A DNA stretch of 40,232 nucleotides from positions 1-40,232 of the forward strand of contig CAJAJL010000039.1 of the NCBI GenBank assembly GCA_903940125.1, in the 5' to 3' direction. Shown here piece by piece: positions 33,965 through 40,232 of the stretch. Within the stretch, counting starts at the first letter, position 1, and each line of letters starts with the position of its first letter. Position numbers and translations under genes: made by a program. Origin of the DNA: an uncultured Chlorobiaceae bacterium. GTDB taxonomy: Bacteria; Bacteroidota; Chlorobiia; Chlorobiales; Chlorobiaceae. The notes beneath the pieces are model-generated. The model was not told the DNA's origin. It saw only the letters and a program-made list of their open reading frames with translations, and ran no database searches.

Positions 33965-35863
33965 ATGGAACGTCGTGATTTTATTAAAAAAATGTTTGTT
34001 GGTACAGGGGTTGCTGTGGCAGGATCAGCTGGTCTTGTTGGTTATTATCAGCCGCGAAAAGCCTTGTATGGCAGGGAGGCATCAGAGGGTAAGGAGAGAG
34101 TTGATGGATTAAAAAAGGTGCTGGTTATCGGGGGTGGTCTGGCGGGTATAAGTTCATCCATTGAACTGGCCCGGCGGGGATTTGAGGTAACCCTTGTTGA
34201 GTCTTCTGCTGCATTGGGGGGCAAGCTGACCGGCTGGGATATTGAGGCTCTTGGTGAGCACTTTCCGGTGGAGCATGGGTTTCATGGCTTTTTTGATCAG
34301 TATTATAATCTGAATGAGATATTCGCTTACGCAGGGATCAAGAGAGAGAGCTTTATTTCTTCGCCCGGCTATCCGGTTATTTTTAAACATTTTCCCAAGG
34401 AGGTCTACGGTCAGACATCCAAATATTTTCCGCTGAATGTTCTTTCCATTATCGAGCAGTCAAAGAGACTTGATTTTATCTCTTTTCTGAAAAACTATAA
34501 AGGGTTGTTGCCAACGGTGGAGTTGTTCCGATACGACAATACCAGGACCTTTCAGAAGTATGACTCGATTGATTTTCTAACCTATTGCCGGAAAGGAGAT
34601 GCTCTGCCTGCATTTGTCGATACCGTGCTGCACCCATTTGCAGATGCGACGATGAACCGGATGGAGGTGTTGTCGGCAGCTGAGGCGCTAAGGTATTTCC
34701 ACTTTTATTTTATGGCCAATCCTGAAGGATTAGCCTTTACTATAACAAAGCGAGACTGTATGAGTGCGCTCATCACTCCTCTTGAGGCGAAGCTGAAGGA
34801 GCTTGGAGTGAGATTGCGGAAGGGGTGTACAGCAAGAAGCATTCAGGTTGTGGGAGAGAAGGTTGTCGGGGTTGTGGTCGATATGCCGGAGAGCGGAGGA
34901 GCCTTGTCGTTGCATGTTGATGCTGCAAAGGTTCCTCAACGGGGTTTTGCCGCGTTTGTGAGTGCTGAGGGTGTGCCTGTCATGGTTGGCAGAACCGAAA
35001 GCGGTTATCTGGCCTATGACGGGCGCTGCACGCACATGGGATGTCCCGTCACTCCGGATTCAGGTACCGGTGGATTTTCCTGTCCCTGCCATGCTGGGAG
35101 GTTTGATGCGTCGGGAAGTCCGGTGAGCGGACCGCCCAAGGCACCTCTTGCAAAGCTTGCGGTTGCTGTTGAGGGGGGAGTGCTTGTGGTGAAGCAGACG
35201 GAAGGAGGTGAACGGTTGGCGTGTGATTACTGTGTGGTTGCGTCCAATGTGCGGGGGGTTCGTGAACTGGTCAAAGCTTCGCACCTGAACCACCCTGATT
35301 TTGAAGCGAACGTGGCTTCGCTTGGCGAGGCTGACCCTTATGCGGTTTACCGGTTATGGATTGACAGGCCGCTTGCTTCAAAGGAATTCCCGTTCTATAC
35401 GGTTTCAGGGTATACCTATACTGATTCTATCTCCATTTACTCTGATTTCCAGGAGCCATTTATATCGTGGGCTAAAAAACATGGTTGCTGTGTTGTCGAG
35501 CTGCATGCCTATGCCATTGCACCTGAGGATATCAGGCCTGAAGCGGAAATCAAGGCAGCGATGCTTCAGGAGCTGCATACCATATTTCCGGAAACCAGGG
35601 CTGCGAAGGTTCTGCATGAGCTCTTCATGCAGCAGTCTAATTTTACGCGGTGGGCTCCGGGTGATCACGCTCATCGACCTGGTGTTGAAACGCCCTTTTC
35701 AAATCTTTTTCTCGCAGGAGACTGGGTAAAAAATGATGCACCGGTTTTTCTGATGGAGGCTGCGGCCTTTACCGGGCGAATGGCGGCTAATGCAATTTTC
35801 AGGCAGGAATCAGTGAAGCCTGTGCCGCTTCCGATTGTTCCGATGCATGGTTTGTTTGCCTGA
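33965..35863 (+). CDS. crtU: Carotenoid desaturase/methyltransferase (CrtU-like) with Rieske domain
   Basis: This 632-residue FAD oxidoreductase has an N-terminal Tat-like signal (RRDFIKK at 3-9 and a hydrophobic stretch to about 28). A dinucleotide fold follows (GGGLAG at 56-61, E79). A Rieske 2Fe-2S domain is inserted at about 320-405 with C355, H357, C373 and H376. The C-terminal FAD motif is NLFLAGDWVKND. CrtU of green sulfur bacteria turns the beta ring of gamma- or beta-carotene into the aromatic phi ring of chlorobactene or isorenieratene. I match it from memory of that family. It could be a related amine-oxidase-type enzyme. Confidence 0.62.
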   Translation: MERRDFIKKMFVGTGVAVAGSAGLVGYYQPRKALYGREASEGKERVDGLKKVLVIGGGLAGISSSIELARRGFEVTLVESSAALGGKLTGWDIEALGEHFPVEHGFHGFFDQYYNLNEIFAYAGIKRESFISSPGYPVIFKHFPKEVYGQTSKYFPLNVLSIIEQSKRLDFISFLKNYKGLLPTVELFRYDNTRTFQKYDSIDFLTYCRKGDALPAFVDTVLHPFADATMNRMEVLSAAEALRYFHFYFMANPEGLAFTITKRDCMSALITPLEAKLKELGVRLRKGCTARSIQVVGEKVVGVVVDMPESGGALSLHVDAAKVPQRGFAAFVSAEGVPVMVGRTESGYLAYDGRCTHMGCPVTPDSGTGGFSCPCHAGRFDASGSPVSGPPKAPLAKLAVAVEGGVLVVKQTEGGERLACDYCVVASNVRGVRELVKASHLNHPDFEANVASLGEADPYAVYRLWIDRPLASKEFPFYTVSGYTYTDSISIYSDFQEPFISWAKKHGCCVVELHAYAIAPEDIRPEAEIKAAMLQELHTIFPETRAAKVLHELFMQQSNFTRWAPGDHAHRPGVETPFSNLFLAGDWVKNDAPVFLMEAAAFTGRMAANAIFRQESVKPVPLPIVPMHGLFA

Positions 35864-35881
35864 TCGAGGTTTATTTCAGGC
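35858..35881. terminator. Short hairpin across convergent stops
   Basis: GCCTGA at 35858-35863 pairs with TCAGGC at 35876-35881. The left arm carries the carotenoid gene stop and the right arm lies within the last codons of the serine hydrolase on the other strand. The two genes converge with seven bases between them. No long T-run is present, so its role is uncertain. Confidence 0.3.
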
Positions 35882-37010
35882 GAAGGCAGCTGCCGACGGT
35901 GTTGTGGAGCAGGGGGCGGAAGGTTCTGATTTTAATGTTGGCTGACGAGGGGTAGACCCGGTTGGAGAGTAAAATAACAGCAAGCTCTTTTTCAGGGTCA
36001 ATCCAGATGCTGGTGCCGGTGTAGCCGAGATGTCCGTAGGAGCTGTTTGAAAAATAGTCTCCTGCAGAAGAGTGTCCGTCAAGTGAACGCAAATCCCATC
36101 CTGATGCTCGTTCTGACTCTTTGCGCGCGAGAAACTTTTTCAGTGTTGCTGCATGGATAAAGGTATGGTTGTTTTCTGTGCCTCCATGCATCATCATGAA
36201 TACTATCCTGATGAGATCTCCGGTTGTTGAGTACAATCCCGCATGACCGGCAACTCCCCCAAGCAGGGCGGCATTCTGGTCGTGAACGAGAGGCCGTTGA
36301 AATGTGAAGGGCCACAGGTTATCTTTTTCAACCGGGGCAATATGCGATATCAGCGATTGTGGTGGCGTGAACATGGTTGATCTCATGCCGAGTGGTTTGG
36401 TAAACCGGTGATGAAAGTTGGCATCAAGCGTGCTGCCGGTGATAGTTTCTATGATTCTTCCAAGGAGCATGAAGCCGAGATCACTGTAGAGTGTTTTATG
36501 ACCTGGTTTGGAGAGCAGGGTATCAGCGGCAATAGTGCTGAAGAGCTGTTCAGGAGTGGAGCAGGTTTTAGCAAAGAGAGAGTGTGCCCTCAGTCCTGAG
36601 GTGTGCCGGAGGAGATGCTCAATGGTGATTTTTTCCTTCCCTTTTCCGCTGAATGCATGCAGGTAGCGCGATACAGGCGACTGAAGATTGAGTGAGTCAC
36701 GTTCGACAAGCTGCATGGCAATGCTGGTGGTGGCAAGAGCTTTTGTCAGTGACGCAAGATCATAGATGGTGGTTGTATCGGCAGCCGTGCTGTGCGGGTC
36801 ATAGGTCATCCGTCCGAATGCCTTGTGAAAAACAACCCTGCCTTTGTAGAGAATGGCAAGGCTTGCACCCGGAAAAACAGAGTCGCTGACGGCTTTGTTC
36901 ATGGCAGCTTCAAGGGGCGTGAAATCATAGGCCATTGCAGAACTCGGGTGTGCTGCGTTAAACCCGGCCAGGATCAAGAGAGTCGTGAGAAAAAAACGAA
37001 CTGATTGCAT
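35871..37010 (-). CDS. Secreted serine hydrolase, beta-lactamase family
   Basis: This 379-residue protein has an N-terminal signal sequence (hydrophobic 5-20, likely cleavage near AMA-Y at 27). It shows the class C/esterase-type motifs: S87-x-x-K90 (SLTK), YSD at 175-177 and HLGYTG near the C-terminus. Such proteins act on the cell wall or on small esters in the periplasm. A true beta-lactamase role is not implied, as the third motif is not KTG. It follows mlaD by 18 bases and probably ends the Mla operon transcript. Confidence 0.88.
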   Translation of the reverse strand: MQSVRFFLTTLLILAGFNAAHPSSAMAYDFTPLEAAMNKAVSDSVFPGASLAILYKGRVVFHKAFGRMTYDPHSTAADTTTIYDLASLTKALATTSIAMQLVERDSLNLQSPVSRYLHAFSGKGKEKITIEHLLRHTSGLRAHSLFAKTCSTPEQLFSTIAADTLLSKPGHKTLYSDLGFMLLGRIIETITGSTLDANFHHRFTKPLGMRSTMFTPPQSLISHIAPVEKDNLWPFTFQRPLVHDQNAALLGGVAGHAGLYSTTGDLIRIVFMMMHGGTENNHTFIHAATLKKFLARKESERASGWDLRSLDGHSSAGDYFSNSSYGHLGYTGTSIWIDPEKELAVILLSNRVYPSSANIKIRTFRPLLHNTVGSCLRLK

Positions 37011-37028
37011 GAGCTTTTTCCCCAGGGC

Positions 37029-37907
37029 TTAAAAAAGCGAAATTTTGACATATCGATGAGGATGAGCTTTCAGGTCTACAAGCACTGAATCAAGCGATGT
37101 AAGGGTTCGGGAGAGGTTGTTGTAGAGAGCTGGATTAGAGGAGAGCTGGCCAAGCGTACCATTATCGTTATTGAGCTTGGTGATCAGTGATTCTGTTTTT
37201 GATGCCGCCTGGTTAAGATGTTCGATGGTCTCTTCGGTATTTTTCGCCATAGCCTTGTCATTGAGGAGCTTTGGAAGGAGGCCGTTTCCATTCGATGCTT
37301 TCTTTGAAAGTGTTGAGAGTTCAGCTGTTGTGGCTTTCAAGCTGGTTATTGTTTCAGCAAGCTCGCTACCCATTTTTTCATCCGAAATAAGCCTTCCTGC
37401 CATACCTTTCCCGCTGTTCAGTTTGTCAAGCATGGTATTGATTTTTTCAAAGGTCAGACTTGCTTTGCTGGCAATGTTGGCAAGGCCATCTTCAGTCGTA
37501 AGGGTTATAAAATCACCCTCTGCCACGGAAGGCCCTTTTCCGGCTTTAATATCAACATATTTGTCGCCAAGAACGCCAAGGGATTTAATGGTGGCTTTGG
37601 AATCCTTCGTTACCAGAACAGCATATTCCTGTTTCAGCCTCAAGTCAGCGACAACGTAGAGTGAATCGTTGTGAGTGACAAAATTCATTTTTGATACCGT
37701 GCCTATTTTTTTACCTGATATGGAGACAAAGTTGTTCTCGGCTAAGCTTTGAACGTCTCGGGAAAGTATTTTTACGGTTGTTATCCCAGAGAACAGATTC
37801 GAATTTTTACCGACGACCAGTCCGATATAAGCGGCAAAACCGATGCCGAAAATGAAAAAAATTCCGGTTCTCAAATCGCTCCATTTCAAAGCGTTCGGAT
37901 TTTTCAT
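37029..37907 (-). CDS. mlaD: MCE/MlaD-type substrate-binding protein
   Basis: This 292-residue protein has one N-terminal membrane helix at about 13-34 and an MCE domain at about 38-118 (FVSISGKKIGTVSKMNFV, DKYVDIKAGKG). A long helical C-terminal part follows (about 120-285, rich in Leu, Thr and Lys). MCE proteins form hexamers that pass lipids between membranes. With the ATPase and permease genes just upstream in the operon, it should be the periplasmic part of a phospholipid ABC transporter. Spacing to mlaF is 21 bases. Confidence 0.9.
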   Translation of the reverse strand: MKNPNALKWSDLRTGIFFIFGIGFAAYIGLVVGKNSNLFSGITTVKILSRDVQSLAENNFVSISGKKIGTVSKMNFVTHNDSLYVVADLRLKQEYAVLVTKDSKATIKSLGVLGDKYVDIKAGKGPSVAEGDFITLTTEDGLANIASKASLTFEKINTMLDKLNSGKGMAGRLISDEKMGSELAETITSLKATTAELSTLSKKASNGNGLLPKLLNDKAMAKNTEETIEHLNQAASKTESLITKLNNDNGTLGQLSSNPALYNNLSRTLTSLDSVLVDLKAHPHRYVKISLF

Positions 37908-37928
37908 ACAGGTAACGTCTTAAGGATG

Positions 37929-38663
37929 TTATTGTTCAAGAATTTTGTCAGAGAGAATTGAGCGTATAAAGGGATGCTGCGCCTCGTGAAGTTTTTCCGT
38001 GACATCGTCAAAAATGATTTCCCCCTGATAGAGGACGGCAACACAGTCGGCAACATTAAAAACATCGTCAATAATATGGGTAACAATAACGGCGCCAAGA
38101 TTATTGTTGTGTCTCAGGGAGCTGATGAGCGACAGGATTTTTTTGGAGCTGACCGGGTCAAGTCCTGCCGTAGGTTCATCAAACAGAATCATATGTGGTT
38201 TAAAGATCAGTGCTCTTCCTATAGCCACCCTTCGGCGCATCCCTCCACTCAGGCTTTCAGGAAGCTGGTCTTCATAGCCTTCCAGCCCTGCAAACTGAAT
38301 CTGTTCTGTAACTCTGCGGGCAATCTCTTCCTCCGGCAGCTTCATGTTTTCACGGAGAAAAAAACCGAGGTTCTGGCTGATGGTGAGGGAATCGAAAAGT
38401 GCATTTCCCTGAAACACCATACCCATTTTGCGGCGTATGGAGTAGAGGCTTGACTCCTTCATGTTTGTGATATCGGTGCCGTCAATAATGACCTGTCCTT
38501 TGTTCGGTTTGATAAGACCGAGCATCAGTTTGAGAATCGTACTTTTTCCAACGCCGCTCGGCCCCAGTATAGCTTTGATGGTATTGTCCTTGACGGAAAG
38601 AGAGACGTTTTTCAGGATCTCTTTGTCGCCGTATTTCAAACTGACCTTTCGTAATTCAATCAT
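37929..38663 (-). CDS. mlaF: Mla-type ABC transporter ATPase
   Basis: This 244-residue ATPase has Walker A GPSGVGKST at 34-42 and the signature LSGGMR at 138-143 in the RRRVAIGRAL form typical of MlaF. Walker B is LFDEPTAGLDP from 160. The end (LHEAQHPFIRSILSDKI) resembles the MlaF C-terminus. It powers lipid movement with the MlaE permease. mlaE ends four bases before it begins, so they are co-translated. Confidence 0.93.
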   Translation of the reverse strand: MIELRKVSLKYGDKEILKNVSLSVKDNTIKAILGPSGVGKSTILKLMLGLIKPNKGQVIIDGTDITNMKESSLYSIRRKMGMVFQGNALFDSLTISQNLGFFLRENMKLPEEEIARRVTEQIQFAGLEGYEDQLPESLSGGMRRRVAIGRALIFKPHMILFDEPTAGLDPVSSKKILSLISSLRHNNNLGAVIVTHIIDDVFNVADCVAVLYQGEIIFDDVTEKLHEAQHPFIRSILSDKILEQ

Positions 38664-38667
38664 GCAT

Positions 38668-39462
38668 TCACATATTTTCCAGCACTATCTTTGAGACGTA
38701 AAAATTTGCAATCAGCACCAGTCCTGATGAAACAACAATGCCTTTAATGGTGGAACGACCAACACCGGCAGTGCCCCCCCGGGCAGAAAACCCGTTGAAG
38801 CTGCTCACAAGCGTTATGATGATGGCAAAAACCGGTGCTTTAAGGAAACCGACGACAAAGTCCTTGGGTGCAAGTCGGGGATAGACGGCGTTCCAGAATA
38901 TACCAGGATCGAGTCGATGATAGTGTTCGGCCATATATGCGGCACTTTGCAGACCGGCATAGTCGGAAAGAGCGGTCAAGGGCAGGAACATGATGAGTGC
39001 GGCAACAAGACGGGGCATGACCAGTTTTGCTACGGGGTCGGTGCCGAAAGCGCGCAGAGCGTCGATCTGTTCAGATATCTGCATTGCACCGAGTTCGGCG
39101 CCGTTTCTTGAGCCGAAGCGTGCGGAGAGCATCAGACCCATAAGGAGTGGCCCAAGTTCGCGGATCACCGAAAGGGAGGTTGAGCGACCCAGCATGGTTT
39201 TTGCACCGAAATCTTCAAGGAGGTTTCCTACCTCAATGGCAAGAAGCGATCCGATAGAGATGGCGCTGACGAGAACGATGGGGATTGAGTCGGTGCCGCA
39301 AATGGAGGCCTGATCAAGCACATCCCTCCAATAGCGTTTTACTTTTGGAAAAGAGATAAATGTCCTGACTGAGAAAAGAAAAAATTCCTGCATGGTGAGA
39401 ATAAAATCTTTCAGCCACAGGGCAATTGCTTTTTCCTGGTTACGCGCGAAGGTTAGCAGCAT
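38668..39462 (-). CDS. mlaE: Mla-type ABC transporter permease
   Basis: This 264-residue protein is of the MlaE permease family. It has an N-terminal amphipathic segment and about five membrane helices. The conserved segments are GTDSIPIVLVSAISIGSLLA, RELGPLLMGLMLSARFGSRN, GAELGAMQISEQIDALRAFG and PRLVAALIMF. The signature E-L-G-x-M and QIDAL are complete. It is the first of three transporter genes and follows the PHP-domain gene by 29 bases. Confidence 0.93.
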   Translation of the reverse strand: MLLTFARNQEKAIALWLKDFILTMQEFFLFSVRTFISFPKVKRYWRDVLDQASICGTDSIPIVLVSAISIGSLLAIEVGNLLEDFGAKTMLGRSTSLSVIRELGPLLMGLMLSARFGSRNGAELGAMQISEQIDALRAFGTDPVAKLVMPRLVAALIMFLPLTALSDYAGLQSAAYMAEHYHRLDPGIFWNAVYPRLAPKDFVVGFLKAPVFAIIITLVSSFNGFSARGGTAGVGRSTIKGIVVSSGLVLIANFYVSKIVLENM

Positions 39463-39491
39463 ATCGTTAACAATTGTCCCATAATCTTGGT

Positions 39492-40232
39492 TTATACCTG
39501 TAAAAGCCGGCTTTTCATTTTAGTTACCCATTCGCAGGGTATGGTAACCTTCCCGAAGGTGTCTTCATCGCGTTCTCTCATTCCATGATAGTCGGAACCT
39601 CCTGAAAAAAGTAAAAAGTATTCGTTGGCAATTTCTCGGTAGTAATTCTGCCGGTAGGTGTCGTGAGAAGGATGGACAATTTCTATGCCGTCAAGCCCGA
39701 AGGTGATGAGCTGTTTAAGCGTCTCATCGGAAACATTCTGGGCCGGATGGGCAAGAAAAGAGAGTCCCGACGCTTTATTGATCAGTGCAATAACATCTGC
39801 CGGATGTGTTTCTATGCTTTTGACATAAGCAGGACTGTGAGAACCGAGATATTTGCTGAACGCTTCGCTGAAGCTTTTTACATAGCCTACATCCTGAAGC
39901 ACTGCGGCAATATGCGGTCGTCCCACACTTCCGTTCTGAGCTTTCACAATAATCTGCTCAATGCCTATTTTTACGCCCATTTTGGCGAGTTTGCTGACCA
40001 TGCGTTCAGCCCTTTCGGTCCGCAGGTGACGGCAGTGATCAAGATATTGTTTCAGCTCCGAATGCTGATAATCGAAAAAATAACCAAGGATATGAATATC
40101 ATAGCCCTTGTAGGTCGAGCTCATTTCTACACCAGGAATAAGCTCAATGCCTTTAAGTAAGGCTAATGGCTTTGCTTTGTCAATACCTAAAACAGAATCA
40201 TGGTCAGTAATACTTATGGCCTTCAATCCGGA
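39492..40232 (-). CDS. PHP-domain phosphoesterase, 5' end outside the window
   Basis: The frame continues beyond the right edge, so the start is missing. The visible 246 residues begin SGLKAISITDHD, the second PHP motif, so only about 25-35 residues with the DLHxH motif are lost. Other motifs are GVEMSS, GRPHIA, LAHPA and SGGSDYHG, all metal ligands of the PHP fold. It resembles the YciV/RNase AM and TrpH-like group, which act on nucleotides or 5' RNA ends. The exact substrate is not known. It leads into the Mla operon. Confidence 0.88.
   Translation of the reverse strand, partial: SGLKAISITDHDSVLGIDKAKPLALLKGIELIPGVEMSSTYKGYDIHILGYFFDYQHSELKQYLDHCRHLRTERAERMVSKLAKMGVKIGIEQIIVKAQNGSVGRPHIAAVLQDVGYVKSFSEAFSKYLGSHSPAYVKSIETHPADVIALINKASGLSFLAHPAQNVSDETLKQLITFGLDGIEIVHPSHDTYRQNYYREIANEYFLLFSGGSDYHGMRERDEDTFGKVTIPCEWVTKMKSRLLQV

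Overview
The window looks like a chromosomal segment of a green sulfur bacterium (Chlorobium/Pelodictyon type). The evidence is a carotenoid desaturase/methyltransferase of the CrtU type carrying a Rieske domain, a small protein resembling chlorosome envelope proteins of the CsmB/CsmF family, a DksA-like protein that has lost its zinc cysteines, and general gene content. The species is inferred, not proven. Gene starts often lack a strong Shine-Dalgarno sequence, so several starts were chosen from conserved N-termini.

Positions 1-2400 are a worn accessory patch. It holds the start of an IS1634-like transposase, the 3' tail of a type I restriction specificity gene (hsdS) that overlaps an intact class II Fic protein, and an unrecognised interrupted reading frame. 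Positions 2458-8461 form a one-directional nucleotide-sugar operon: rfbA, rfbC, rfbD, rfbB (dTDP-L-rhamnose), galE and manC (GDP-mannose). Together these feed surface polysaccharide synthesis. A short chlorosome-like gene and a clear terminator follow.

Positions 8943-19338 are mostly housekeeping: ileS, a DksA/TraR-like protein, purF, a four-helix membrane protein, tRNA-Ala(GGC), ftsX, nfo, a polyisoprenyl-phosphate-type glycosyltransferase, queE and purN. purH lies further on at 24094. Thus purF, purN and purH are all present but dispersed, and queE and queG (32908) give two steps related to queuosine.

Positions 19426-24040 are accessory. A TetR regulator with a palindromic upstream site precedes a protein made of two fused flavodoxin-like domains. 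Then come an AT-rich DUF4160-DUF2442 pair next to a HicB remnant, an alpha/beta hydrolase, and an M15 peptidase resembling a phage endolysin.

Positions 25700-32800 are a toxin-antitoxin and repeat island in several stages of decay. In order it contains a pRiA4b ORF-3-like protein, a DUF2442 remnant, a Csx15-like gene with an in-frame amber codon, an intact Rpn/PD-(D/E)XK nuclease gene flanked by inverted repeat remnants, the tail of a second Rpn-type gene cut off by a dispersed repeat, a UPF0175-DUF3368 pair with one stop codon in each gene, an apparently intact HipBA system with nested palindromes, and an apparently intact RelE/ParE toxin with its antitoxin.

From 32908 to the end the window returns to core functions: queG, the carotenoid gene, a secreted serine hydrolase, an MCE/Mla lipid transport operon (mlaE-mlaF-mlaD) and a PHP-domain phosphoesterase cut by the window edge. 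No CRISPR array, rRNA, riboswitch or complete insertion sequence was seen.
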